DNA of 59,264 nt, taken from the NCBI GenBank assembly GCA_003023565.1, contig PXSA01000022.1:1-59264 (forward strand), in the 5' to 3' direction. Both the position numbers and the translations under genes were made by a program. How positions within the stretch are numbered: the stretch's first letter is position 1; every line of letters begins with the position of its first letter. Below the pieces are notes generated by a model that saw only the letters and a program-made list of their open reading frames with translations, was not told the DNA's origin and ran no database searches. Shown piece by piece: positions 6,922 through 16,577 of this stretch. The DNA is from Halobacteriales archaeon QS_9_68_17. Lineage in GTDB: Archaea > Halobacteriota > Halobacteria > Halobacteriales > Natronoarchaeaceae.

Positions 6922-9837
6922 TCAGTCGTCGTCGACCTCCACTTGCGTCGGCGAGATGTCGATCACGTACCGGTTGTCGGAGTTCCGGTCGCTGTCGTCA
7001 CCCGGATCGCCGTAGCTCCTGTCGCCAGCGTCGGCGTCGTACAGGAACACCGCGTAGTCGGTGTGGCTCCCGTTCGCGCTGTCGAGTTCGACCAGGATGA
7101 TCGCCTGGTCGTCGCCGAGGTCGAACTCGCCGCCGCTGTGGAGGTCGCCGTCGAGGACGCCCTCGATGCCGGGCTGCCACCACGCCGTCGAGAGGCTCGG
7201 CAGGTCGTCGCCGTCCCTGAAGATGCGGTGGTCCGACTCGGAGCCGTTGTCCGCGCTGTCGATTTCCCCGGACGTACCGTTACACGTCGTGTGCGCGTAC
7301 GTCTCGTTGTCGTGTTCCGATTCGCGCTCGGTGGCCGACGCGCCGGAGCAGTCGATCGACCGCGCCGAGAACGACATGAGCGACCCCACGTCGATCCCGT
7401 CGACCGCGAACGCGAGCGACTCGTTCCGAGTCGGGTCGTTGAGAGCGTCCGCCGACCCCTCGGGGTCGACGGGACCGTCGGCCGCGGACGGGTCGAGCGC
7501 GTACGTCTTACCGCCGATCTTGACCTGCGCCTCGACCGTTTTGTGCTCGACGGCGCGAACGCGCTTCTCCGTGACGTCGCCGCTGATCTGGTCGAAGACG
7601 TCCTTCAGTCCGTCCGCGTTGTCGACGCCGTAGTACTCCCCGCCGGTCTCGTTCGCCCAGTATTTGAGGAGACTGGGGTCGATCTCTTCTCCCAGCCCTA
7701 CCGTGTAAATGGTGATGTCCTCGTCGACGGCCCTCTGGACGCTCCTGTTCGTGTTATCGTTGAGGTACTCGGGGTTGTTTTCGCCGTCGGAGAGCAACAC
7801 GATCACGTCCTCGCCGTCCGGCCTCGCCTCGTGCTGGTCTATCGCCTCCTCCAGCCCGGCGCTGATGTTCGTCCCGCCGGTCGCGGCGGGCGTGAGGCTT
7901 CGGTTCGTCGCAGTGAAGTTCTGTGTGAGCGACTGCTGAAGGAACGATCCGCTGTTGAACTCGACGGCACCGACGCTGTCGTTGTTCGCGTCGAGGGCAC
8001 CGATGAAACTCTGGACGGCGTCGACCCGCTGATTCTCGGGGTCGTTCCCTTCCTTGTAGCAGTTCTGGAGTTCACCCGACTGCGTCCAGACGGACTCGTT
8101 CGGGGACAGGCTTAGTGTTTCACCTTCGAAGTAGAAGTCCTCGGTCCCTTCGTAGTAGACGCCCAGTCCGATAGGAACTACGTACTCGTTCCCGTTCACC
8201 GCGCCCCACTCGATCTCGCTTGCATTGGAGGGCTCCCACTCTCCCGATCCTTCCCAGTCACATCGCTTGTCTTCGTCGGCGCCCCAGCGGTCCGGTTTGT
8301 ACAGCGGCCCCATCGATCCCGAACGGTCCAGCACGAACATCACGTCCAGCGGTCGACGCTCCGCGACGGTCTCGTTGATCGTCCGCTCCTCGGCGATCTG
8401 GGTGCCGACGAGCTCGATCGTACCGGACGAACTGTTGACGCGGAGCGCGTTGGCGTCCTCGTCCACGGAGACGACGCCGCAGCCGTTGCGGCCCTCGCCG
8501 TCCACCTCGGGGCACTCGTCGGCGTACGCCGGAACGCCGTCGTCGTCGCCGATGCTTAGGTTCCCGGTCCGTTCGTTGTCGTCGTCGCCGTTCAGTTTCA
8601 CCGTGACATCGTACGAGCCGGCGCTGTCGGGGTTCGTCACCTTTCCGTCGTTACCGTTGCCGTTCTGGCTGCCGAACTCGACCGCGATCGTGTCGTTCGG
8701 GTGGACCGTCACCTCGTCGTCGAGCTCGAACTCGATGGTGTCGTCGCCGGTGTCGACGTTGAAGCTCTCTATGTGGTGCTTCAGGTCGACGGTGCCGCCG
8801 CCGGACCGGTACAGCTTGGTTTCCTCGTGGTTGATGTGGCCGTTGCCGTTTTTGTTTTCGAGGCCGGAGAGGTCGGTCTCGCCGTCCTCGTACTTGATCT
8901 CGATCGCCTCCAGAGTGTCGCCGGTGATCCCGTCGTCCGCCTCGACGTCGAACGTGAGCCTGTGGCTCGTGTCGGCGCCAGCGGTTTCGTTCACCGCGAC
9001 CAGCAGGTCGTCCTCGCCGGGCATCCCGATCGCTTCCTCCCGACCCAGCGGGAGGTCGCGGACGACGACGGTCCGATTGGCGTCGAAGACGGTGACGTTG
9101 CCCGCGTCGCCCATCTGGGACTCGAAGTGTCGGCCCCACGCGTCGTAGTACGTGCTGTTCCTGACGACGATCTCCAGGCTGCGGACGCGGGTCACGTTCC
9201 CGTCGGCGTCGTCGCGGCAGAACATCTCCCGCTCGATGGTCGCCTGTCGTTCGAGCGACCGAGTGCGGTTCACCGATGCGGTGGCCTCGCCCTCGCCGTC
9301 GATCCGACCCGTGAGGTTCTCGGCGCTGAAGTCGAACGTGCGGTACTCCTCGCCACCTATCTCCTCGGTGCGGTAGGAGAGCGCCGGTGGCGAGACCATC
9401 GTGCTCCCGCCGTCGGTTCGCTTCCAGATGCCGCCGCCCTGGTACGCGACGCGCTCCCCGTTGTCGTTCTCGTACTGGAACGCGCTGAGCGGCATGTTCG
9501 CCGTGCAGTCGCTCCTGTAGGTCCGGTCGTCCGTCCAGCCGTGGACGGTGAAGACCATCTCGCCGTCCGCGACGATGGAGACGCCGTCGTCGACCTGTAG
9601 CTCCGTCGACCCCTCTCCCTGGGACGACAGCGAGGCGATATCGGAGCGGGCTTCCTGCATCGACATCTCCGCCGAACGTACCTCGTTGTCCTGCTTCAGT
9701 TCGTCGACCGCCATGCCGCCAGCGAGGGCCACGAGCGTCGCACCGAGAAACACCATTCCGAAAAGGATGGCGAGTCCGAGGACGTTCGATACGCCCCGAT
9801 CCTTGGACGACCCCACCCGAGACGATTCATCTATCAT
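6922..9837 (-). CDS. Large VWA-domain protein with pilin-like N-terminus
   Basis: 971 residues. The N-terminus (DRGVSNVLGLAILFGMVFLG, about 13-32) looks like an archaeal class III prepilin signal with an adjoining hydrophobic helix, as in haloarchaeal DUF7289-type proteins. The middle has beta-rich, Asp/Asn-rich stretches. A von Willebrand A domain starts near residue 497 with the MIDAS motif DRSGSMG; DGENN and GGTNIS supply further metal-binding positions. The C-terminal 250 residues are acidic and of unknown fold. The protein is probably assembled on, or anchored to, the outside of the membrane and binds a ligand through the VWA metal site. A TATA-like element (GAATTTATT) lies about 43 nt upstream of the ATG. 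No partner genes of a pilus system adjoin it. Confidence 0.8.
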   Translation of the reverse strand: MIDESSRVGSSKDRGVSNVLGLAILFGMVFLGATLVALAGGMAVDELKQDNEVRSAEMSMQEARSDIASLSSQGEGSTELQVDDGVSIVADGEMVFTVHGWTDDRTYRSDCTANMPLSAFQYENDNGERVAYQGGGIWKRTDGGSTMVSPPALSYRTEEIGGEEYRTFDFSAENLTGRIDGEGEATASVNRTRSLERQATIEREMFCRDDADGNVTRVRSLEIVVRNSTYYDAWGRHFESQMGDAGNVTVFDANRTVVVRDLPLGREEAIGMPGEDDLLVAVNETAGADTSHRLTFDVEADDGITGDTLEAIEIKYEDGETDLSGLENKNGNGHINHEETKLYRSGGGTVDLKHHIESFNVDTGDDTIEFELDDEVTVHPNDTIAVEFGSQNGNGNDGKVTNPDSAGSYDVTVKLNGDDDNERTGNLSIGDDDGVPAYADECPEVDGEGRNGCGVVSVDEDANALRVNSSSGTIELVGTQIAEERTINETVAERRPLDVMFVLDRSGSMGPLYKPDRWGADEDKRCDWEGSGEWEPSNASEIEWGAVNGNEYVVPIGLGVYYEGTEDFYFEGETLSLSPNESVWTQSGELQNCYKEGNDPENQRVDAVQSFIGALDANNDSVGAVEFNSGSFLQQSLTQNFTATNRSLTPAATGGTNISAGLEEAIDQHEARPDGEDVIVLLSDGENNPEYLNDNTNRSVQRAVDEDITIYTVGLGEEIDPSLLKYWANETGGEYYGVDNADGLKDVFDQISGDVTEKRVRAVEHKTVEAQVKIGGKTYALDPSAADGPVDPEGSADALNDPTRNESLAFAVDGIDVGSLMSFSARSIDCSGASATERESEHDNETYAHTTCNGTSGEIDSADNGSESDHRIFRDGDDLPSLSTAWWQPGIEGVLDGDLHSGGEFDLGDDQAIILVELDSANGSHTDYAVFLYDADAGDRSYGDPGDDSDRNSDNRYVIDISPTQVEVDDD

Positions 9838-9963
9838 TTTCTTTTTCTTCCAAGAAATTACTGTTCCCTATGTAATAAATTCACCGATCTAAGATAACCT
9901 AACATATGGGTCGAGGGACCGGAGAGGGAGTCGGGACGAGAGAACGGACGACGCGACCGCGGA

Positions 9964-10950
9964 TCAGCGGAACGGCCGGGGTGACCCCGGGAAGCGGTCC
10001 CGGTCGTGGTCGGCCTCGAAGTCGAGGTCCGGGCCGACCGGGACGATCCCCTCGGGGTTCAGGTCGGTGTGGCTCCGGTAGTAGTGTTCGGTGATGTGGT
10101 TTAGGTCCACCGTATCGGCGACGCCCGGAAGCTGGTAGAGGTCCCGCAGGTATCCCCACAGGTCGTCGTAGTCGACGATGCGACGGCGGTTACACTTGAA
10201 GTGGGTGTGGTAGACGGCGTCGAAGCGGACGAGGGTCGTGAACATCGCGACATCCGCCTCGGTCAGGCGGTCGCCGGCCAGGTACCGTTGGTCGGCGAGG
10301 GCGTCGTCCCAGTGGTCCAGCGCGTCGAACAGTTCGTTCGCGGCGCGCCGGTACGCCTCCTGCGTGTCCGCGAAGCCGGCCCGGTAGACGCCGTTGTTGA
10401 TGGGATCGTATATCTCGTCGATGATCCGGTCGATATCGTCCCGATACCCCTCGGGGTAGAGGTCCACGTCGTTCGCGGCGAACTCGTCGAAGGCGGTGTC
10501 GAGCATCCGCATGATCTCCTCGGACTCGTTGTTGACGATGGTCTCTCGCTCCCGGTCCCAGAGCACGGGCACGGTCACTCTTCCGGTGTAGTTCGGGTCG
10601 GCCGCCGTGTACACCTCACGGAGGTAGTCCGAACCGTGAATGCTGTCCGGCGTACAGCCCTCCTTCTCGGGGGCGAACTCCCACCCGTCGTTCCGGCGGT
10701 GCGGGTCCACCACGTCGACCGAGACGGCGTGGTCGAGGCCCTTCAGCGCCCGCGTGACCAGGGTTCGGTGAGCCCACGGACAGGCGAGCGAGACGTAGAG
10801 GTGATAACGGTCCTCTTCGGCCGTGTACTCCGCGTCCTCGTCCGCGCGGACCCAGTCCCTGAACGACGTCTCCTGACGGTCGAACTCCCCCTCATCGTTC
10901 GTCGCTTCGTACGCATCGCTTCGCCATTCGCCGTCGACGAGCATGTTCAT
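9964..10950 (-). CDS. Glutathione S-transferase, glutathionyl-hydroquinone reductase type
   Basis: 328 residues, the usual length for the Xi/YqjG/ECM4 class. The N-terminal thioredoxin-fold half holds the catalytic C57-P-W59 motif (SLACPWAHRTL). The all-helical C-terminal domain follows, with the class-typical YRAGFA, YLAGDRLTEADV and FDAVYHTHFKCN segments. In bacteria and fungi these enzymes reduce glutathionyl-hydroquinones. Haloarchaea use gamma-glutamylcysteine rather than glutathione, so the natural thiol substrate is probably different (inference). The gene stands alone. Confidence 0.88.
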   Translation of the reverse strand: MNMLVDGEWRSDAYEATNDEGEFDRQETSFRDWVRADEDAEYTAEEDRYHLYVSLACPWAHRTLVTRALKGLDHAVSVDVVDPHRRNDGWEFAPEKEGCTPDSIHGSDYLREVYTAADPNYTGRVTVPVLWDRERETIVNNESEEIMRMLDTAFDEFAANDVDLYPEGYRDDIDRIIDEIYDPINNGVYRAGFADTQEAYRRAANELFDALDHWDDALADQRYLAGDRLTEADVAMFTTLVRFDAVYHTHFKCNRRRIVDYDDLWGYLRDLYQLPGVADTVDLNHITEHYYRSHTDLNPEGIVPVGPDLDFEADHDRDRFPGSPRPFR

Positions 10951-11109
10951 GCCCGTTACTAGCCTTGCAGTACGGAAATACTCCGCGACGCCGGAAGCGA
11001 GAGTACGAGCGCCAGGGCGTAATACATATCTCCTATCTCTATAAATTAAGTACTCAAAATCAAAAATAATAAGTGGATGGACGGTATCTGGTTACTCGGG
11101 GAGATCAAA

Positions 11110-11187
11110 ATGTGTATTCGATGGCTCGTGGGCGCGCTACTGATGGTCGTCCCGCCGCTCGGGATGATCCTGTTCGCGCTCGCGTAA
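11110..11187 (+). CDS. Very small hydrophobic peptide (25 aa)
   Basis: An ATG-initiated frame of 25 codons ending in TAA. The peptide starts MCIRWLVGALL, continues through MVVPPLG and ends MILFALA, so almost all of it is one membrane-spanning stretch after a short Cys/Arg head. GGGGAG lies 7 nt before the ATG as a Shine-Dalgarno. The gap is AT-rich upstream (11038-11075), where TCTATAAATT and AAAAATAAT could serve as a TATA element. I favour a real gene because of this context, but no homology can be checked here. Confidence 0.5.
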   Translation: MCIRWLVGALLMVVPPLGMILFALA

Positions 11188-11256
11188 GGAACCTGGGGAA
11201 ACGGAGCGGGGGCTCGGGGGTGGAGAGTTCCGGGGACCGTCAGGAGGCAGCGGTCG

Positions 11257-12348
11257 CTACCAGTCCCCCTGGAACATCACGCGAAGCCCCGCTTTACTCG
11301 CGAGTTCCTCGATAACGACTTCCGTCGACGCGGCGTCCAACGTCGTGAGCAGACGGTACCCGTTCGACAGCGTCTCGTGGGCCGGCATCGGCGACCCGTC
11401 GGGATGGACCGGGTCGTGGTTGAGCACCGCCTTCCCGGGGTCGTCCCCGGCGTCCGGTCGCCAGGGGAGCGATATCCCGCCGTCGACGGCGTGTTGCTCG
11501 ACGAGATACTCGACCGCGCTCGACAGCGTACCGGCGGGACTGCCGGTTCCGACCGCACCGACCGACGTGCGACCGTCGAAGAACCGAACGACGTACTCGC
11601 CGTCGCCTCCCGTCGTGGCGGCACGACCGTCCGGGGTCGCCTCCGACGGGGACTCGACTCGGTCGGTTGTCCCGTCCGCATCGCTTCCGCCCCTCTCGGT
11701 CGACCCGGATGAAGGCGCGTTCGCGTCGAGGGCGTCGATGAGGTCGTCGAGGAACGCGTCGACCGCCGAGGCGAGGTCGCCTTCTGCCGCCCCGTCGGCT
11801 GCCGCGACCAGCGTCTCGGTCAACCGTTCGGCGACCGCTTCGCGACGGTCCCCGAGTCGCTGTGCCGCCGCCGTTCGTTCCTCGTCATCGGGCGTTCGGG
11901 ACTCGGCGGCCGCCTTCGAGTACTGCGCGACGACGTTCTCGCGGGCCGGGAGGTCGGCGAGTCGGCACCGCACTCGCTCGGCGTCGCCGTCGCTTCGCGC
12001 GAGAAAGACGAACGACCGGCCGTTCGTGAGGATCCCCCAGTCCACGCCGGCGGCCGACAGCGCCGCGTCGAGTCGGTCGACGCCCGCTTCGTCGAGCGAG
12101 TCGGCGCAGGCGGCCACGTCGACGAACACCGCCGGGCGTCCCTCGGCCCGGAGGGCGTAGTCGACGGGGTCGCGGTTCGCCGGCACCCGCACGTCGGCTT
12201 CGACCTCTCGACGGTGGACGTCCCAGCCGAGCACCGACAGGAAGGGGTGGACGAGTCGCAGTTCGGTGTTCCTGAGCGAGAGGTTCGACGCGCCGTCGAG
12301 GGCGTCTTGCGACCGCTCGACGTACTCCCGTAGATCCGTTCCGTTCAT
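11257..12348 (-). CDS. HsdR_N-like (PD-(D/E)XK fold) protein with altered catalytic motif
   Basis: 363 residues. The N-terminal 170 residues match the type I restriction HsdR N-terminal nuclease fold: a helical start, a YVERSQ...NTELRLVHPFL segment, DYAL around D63-Y64, and the strand PAVFVDVAA followed by WGILTNGRSFVFL. In active nucleases the second motif reads (D/E)-x-K. Here it is D77-V-A79, so the catalytic lysine is missing. The C-terminal part has a Ser/Thr/Gly-rich linker (about 215-245) and then a region I do not recognise (YVVRFFDGRTSVGAVG onwards). There are no hsdM, hsdS or helicase neighbours. It is probably a non-catalytic DNA-binding or regulatory protein. Confidence 0.7.
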   Translation of the reverse strand: MNGTDLREYVERSQDALDGASNLSLRNTELRLVHPFLSVLGWDVHRREVEADVRVPANRDPVDYALRAEGRPAVFVDVAACADSLDEAGVDRLDAALSAAGVDWGILTNGRSFVFLARSDGDAERVRCRLADLPARENVVAQYSKAAAESRTPDDEERTAAAQRLGDRREAVAERLTETLVAAADGAAEGDLASAVDAFLDDLIDALDANAPSSGSTERGGSDADGTTDRVESPSEATPDGRAATTGGDGEYVVRFFDGRTSVGAVGTGSPAGTLSSAVEYLVEQHAVDGGISLPWRPDAGDDPGKAVLNHDPVHPDGSPMPAHETLSNGYRLLTTLDAASTEVVIEELASKAGLRVMFQGDW

Positions 12349-12381
12349 CGGCTACTCGTTGCGCCCGAACCGTAGAAGTAG

Positions 12382-12507
12382 CTACGGGTAGAAGAGGTCC
12401 GCGTGGTCGTACTGTCTGTCGCAGTCCGGGCATTCGTAGTCCGTGCCGTTCCCGGTTTCGAGGACGGTCCCGCAGTGGGGGCAGTCGGAGCCGTTCGTGA
12501 ACGTCAT
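12382..12507 (-). CDS. Small zinc-ribbon protein (41 aa)
   Basis: An ATG frame of 41 codons ending in TAG. It carries two CxxC knuckles, CPHC (C9, C12) and CPDC (C26, C29), 13 residues apart, the form of a single four-cysteine zinc ribbon. The C-terminus is acidic and aromatic (YDHADLFYP). A strong GGAGG sits immediately before the ATG on the coding strand, closer than usual. Its start codon overlaps the last codons of the longer frame of the upstream winged-helix gene, whose true end is probably at 12565. Such ribbons are common in haloarchaea as nucleic acid or protein contacts; no specific role can be given. Confidence 0.75.
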   Translation of the reverse strand: MTFTNGSDCPHCGTVLETGNGTDYECPDCDRQYDHADLFYP

Positions 12508-12564
12508 TCCTCCGCAGGTGGGCGGCCGGTCGATAAAACGGTTTCCCAACGGCTTAAACACTCG

Positions 12565-12911
12565 TTACGTATCGCCGAAGCGACCGCGGACCTCGGGCGC
12601 GTTCTCCGCGGGTTCGACGCTGGCGAGCAAGGAGTCGACGACCCTGAGCGCGGCGAGCGTGGGGGATGCGTCGCGTAGATATCCGCCTTCACGTCTTCGA
12701 CCGTCCCGTTCGGCACCTCGTCGGGGGCGACGCCGCGCTCCTCGGCGGCGACGCGGCGCGCGAGGTCGACGACCGGCGTGCGACCGCTCTCGGAGAAAAG
12801 CGCCGCGAGCATCCGCCGCCTTCGAGGCGATTCCAGAGCCTCAGCGACGACGCTGCCGGGTAGCGTGCAGGCGTCGTTCCGTCCCCCACTGTCCGGCGAA
12901 TCGGTGGACAC
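12565..12911 (-). pseudogene. Winged-helix (DUF7344-like) protein, frameshifted
   Basis: GTG start at 12911. The first 85 or so residues read as an HTH protein of the haloarchaeal DUF7344 type (SPRRRRMLAALF, VVDLARRVAAEERG, VEDVKADIYATHPP). After ATHPP the open frame turns into Arg/Ser/Pro-rich text with poor codon bias up to 12504. The +1 shifted frame instead continues sensibly (TLAALRVVDSLLASVEPAEN) with high GC3 and stops at 12565. The switch point is a run of five G on the plus strand (12661-12665); one more base would restore a 115-residue protein. It is divergent from the transducer gene and could regulate it. It is either a true pseudogene or a 1-nt sequencing error. Confidence 0.65.
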
Positions 12912-13129
12912 GGGCGGGTGTACGGTCCCCGTGTGTGAATACGGAATATCACGACATCGGTGGTTCCGGTCGCCCGCCGCGCCGAACGGATATTCAAGCG
13001 ATCAGGTGGAGTTCGCGGCTCGCCGCGGAGGGTTCAGCGACTACGCGGGAGTAAACATCAGATGTCCGAACGGTCGGATCCGGATCGTTGCTCCGATAGC
13101 CGGTGCTAAAATACCGCCTCGTCAAGGAA

Positions 13130-13163
13130 TTATCAGTTTCGATAATATCCGGAGAGCATTTAT
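13130..13163 (+). promoter_or_regulatory. Composite operator-TATA element of the transducer gene
   Basis: TTATC (13130-13134), 6 nt, GATAA (13141-13145), 9 nt, AGCATTTAT (13155-13163). The TATA element TTTATATA (13159-13166) lies 24-31 nt before the ATG at 13190, so the mRNA is probably leaderless. The flanking bases extend the inverted repeat to ATTATC/GATAAT. The same arrangement with identical spacing precedes cheY (24670-24703). An operator centred about 25 bp upstream of TATA is the usual place for an archaeal activator. Confidence 0.75.
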
Positions 13164-13189
13164 ATACGTGTGCCGACTGTTTCAAGCAT

Positions 13190-16188
13190 ATGATAGGCGG
13201 CCTTCGAAAGCTAGTTCCGAAATTTGTAAGGAGGAGATACGTACTCAAGTTCGGTATCGCTCTCCTCGTTCTCGGTCTGTCCGTCGGTGCGATAGGTTAC
13301 GTGGGAACGGCACAGATCCAGAGCGAAGTCACGTCGGACGTGAATCAGGATTACGCCGACCGTGCCCAGCAGGAAGCCCAGAACATCCAACAGTGGAACG
13401 AACGAAACAAGCTACTGACGGAGTCGGTCGCGACGTCTGACGCGGTCCAGAGCGGCGACCGGGACCGGATCAACAACGAGTTGAACCGTCGTCACGCGTT
13501 CCTCGGCGGCGAGACTATCAACATCGACTACGTCGACATGGCCAACGGAACCATCGAGGCGAGTTCGAACTCCCAGCGCCGCGGTCTGGCGTTCTCGGAG
13601 ATCAACGAGCCGTGGACGAGCAATGTCGACGCCGGGACGGGCAACGACGTGTACGTCTCGAAGGTGTACACGAACGACGGCACCGCGACAGTGACGTACG
13701 TCCGGGCCATCCCCGGAAGTTCGGACCACGCGGTTGCGTACACCCTCAGCGCCGACATGTACTCGAGTCGCTTCCGGAGCGCCGACGACGACGACGTGCT
13801 GACCGTCGTCGCCGACACGGAAAACCGGATCCTCTTCGACGACGTGAACGAACACTCGGGCGTCGAGATGTTCGGGAAGCAGTACTCCGAGAACGAGACG
13901 CTGGTCACTACCGCTTCGAGCGAGACGGGTCGGTCCACGGTCATCGACGCTCCTACCGCGAGCCTCGACAGCCCCAAGTACGACCTGTCCGATATCGAAC
14001 ACGTCGTCGGCTACGCTCGGGTCGGCGACACGAACTGGGTCGTTCTCGTCCACGAGCCGACCGACAGCGCGTACGGGTTCGTCAGCGACGTCTCCCGGTA
14101 CGGGACGATGGCGACGCTCGGCGGCGTCCTCCTCATTGGTCTGGTTGGTGCCGTGCTGGGCCGCAACACCGCCGCGTCGATGGACCGCCTGCGCTCCAAG
14201 ACCGAGCAGATGGAGCAGGGGAACCTGGACGTGGAGTTCGAGACCCAGCGGATCGACAACATCGGTCGCCTCTACGAGGGCTTCGCCAGCATGCGCAACG
14301 CGTTCAAAGAGCAGATACGCGAGGCCCATGAGGCCCGAGCGGAAGCCGAGACGGCCCGCGCCAGCGCCGAACAGATGAACCGGCATCTGGAGGCGAAGGC
14401 CGACGAGTACAGTGCCGTCATGCAGCAGTGTGCCGACGGCGACCTCACCCGGCGCATGAACTCCGAATCGGAGAACGAGGCGATGACCGACATCGCCGAG
14501 GAGTTCAACGAGATGGTCGGCGAGATCGAAGACACCACCCAGCAACTCAAGAACTTCGCGAACGAGGTGGCGACTTCCAGCGAGGAGGTCACCGCCAGTT
14601 CCGAGGAGGTCAGCTCCGCGTCCGAGCAGGTCACCGAGTCCATCCAGGAGATCTCGGACGGGGCAGACCGACAGAACGACTCCCTGCAGTCCGTCTCCCA
14701 GGAGATGTCCGGACTCTCGACGACTACCGAGGAGATCGCGTCCTCGTCGAACGAGGTCGCGGACATCGCTGAGCGGACCGCGACGACCGGCCGCGAGGGC
14801 CGGCAGGCCGCGGAGGAGGCGATCGAGGGGATGCGCCGGATCGAGAGCGAGTCCGAGCAGGCGGTCGACGAGATCGAACAGCTCGAAGACGAGATGGAGC
14901 AGATCGACGAGCTGATCGATTTCATTACCGAGATCGCCGAGCAGACCAACATGCTGGCGCTGAACGCCAACATCGAAGCCGCGCGCTCCGGCGAGTCCGG
15001 CGAGGGGTTCTCCGTCGTCGCGAGCGAGGTCAAGGAACTCGCCGAGGACACCAAGGACGCCGCGGAGGAGATCGAGGAACGGCTCGAACGGATCCAGGCG
15101 CAGACCGAACGGACCGCGGACGAGGTCCAGAAGACCAGCACGCAGGTCGCCGAACACACCGACTCCATCGAGAACGCTGTGGACGCGCTCGAGGAGATCG
15201 CCGGCTACGCGCAGGAGACGAACTCCGGCGTGCAGGAGATCAGCGCGGCGACCGAACAGCAGGCGGCATCGACCCAGCAGGTCGTCGCCGTGGTCGACGA
15301 GGCCGCGACGATCAGCGAGGAGATGACCGCCGAGGCCGAGAACGTCGCAGCCGCCGCCGAGGAACAGACGACCGCGCTGACCGAGGTGTCGTACAGCGCG
15401 AGCCACCTCGCCGGACAGGCGTCCCGCCTCAGCGAGGCGCTCGACCGCTTCGACACCGACGCGGACGTCAGCGGGAGCCTCTTCGAAAACGACGACGAGG
15501 ACCTAATGGACGACGGCGAGGCCGACGCGTCCGAGAAAGACGACGCGGCGGGTCCGGACGAGGCCGACGCGTTCGGGGGATCGACCTCGGACCCATCGAG
15601 GGCGAGGACTTCGACGTGTCCGCTAACCGGTCTGCGGACGCCGGATCGGTCGCGGCCAACCCCGCGACGTTCGACGACGCTGAGGACGGCGCGAACGACG
15701 AGACGGCCGACGACCCGGTCTCCGCCACCGACTTCGGCGGGGAGTCCGACCCGGTGACGCTCGACGACACCGTCGAGACGCCCGCCGACGGGGCCGCGTC
15801 AGAGACCGCTCGGGACGCCGCCGAGAGTTCGGACCGGAGGGGGGCCGACCCGCTCGCGACCCCTGTGTCCGACGAAGACGCCGCGGACGCTGACGCTACG
15901 GAGACGACGGACGACGACGCGGCCGGCTTCGACCAGTCCGACGTCGACGAGGCGGTCGCCTTCGACGGGGAGACGGCCGACGTTGACGACGCCGTCGAGG
16001 GCGACGCGCCCGACGACGCGCTGGCGTTCGAACCGTCCGGAGCCGACGCCGAGGCCGCGGACGATAGCGACGGGGACGCCAGCGGTGCAGAGACCGAGGA
16101 AGACGGACCGGCGACCGAGGACGGCGAGAACGCTGACGACGAGGGCGACGACATGTTCTCGTTCGTCGAGAAAGACCCCGACACGTAA
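13190..16188 (+). CDS. Methyl-accepting transducer (Htr), frameshifted before its acidic tail
   Basis: Chemo- or phototaxis receptor. The start at 13190 is set by the TATA position. TM1 lies at about residues 21-41, an extracytoplasmic Cache-like sensor at about 42-300, TM2 at about 305-325, then HAMP and a long coiled-coil cytoplasmic domain. The conserved signalling tip is at about 577-622 ([31 protein letters not shown]). After DEADAFGG the first frame becomes Arg/Pro-rich and stops at 15757. The +1 frame reads on as an acidic Asp/Ala-rich tail of about 200 residues to [10 protein letters not shown] at 16188. The break is a run of five G at 15575-15579, one base short of a continuous 999-residue protein. 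The ligand is unknown. Signalling goes through the che operon next door. Confidence 0.85.
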
Positions 16189-16577
16189 GCGTCGATAGCC
16201 GACCCGGCTCTCCCGTTCTCCGGCTACGAAACTCCTCGTCTCGTTCTCAGTGACCGGGAGACGGTACTGCGCCGATCGATACCGACCTGCGACCAGGTGG
16301 TCCTCGGCGCGCGTCCGGCGTATCCCGGGGCACGTCGCCCGCCGGTCGGACTCCGTCGTCGGACCGGGGGAGGCGGCGTCGCGGTGGTCCGCGTGCTAAC
16401 GACTCGCTCCGGGGAACAGTGTCGAGGCGTCGACGTATCAGCGGGTGATTCGGAACGGCGCGGATCCGACGTGTCAGGCCCCGGGGGAGCGCAGAAACGG
16501 CGGAAGCGGGGCCGCACCTGTCGGTGGGTGCGTGATGCGACGAGCGGCGCGTGTGTACAGCGCGAGGGACGGCGTCG
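16189..16577. other. Gene-free interval between transducer and cheR
   Basis: 389 nt between two convergent genes. The open frames here are short, Arg-rich and mutually shadowing, with no start signal. I see no gene, RNA or clear terminator. Confidence 0.6.

Noticed and set aside
6922..9837. VWA protein considered as part of a pilus operon
   Set aside because: It has a pilin-like N-terminus but no adjacent motor, peptidase or pilin genes.
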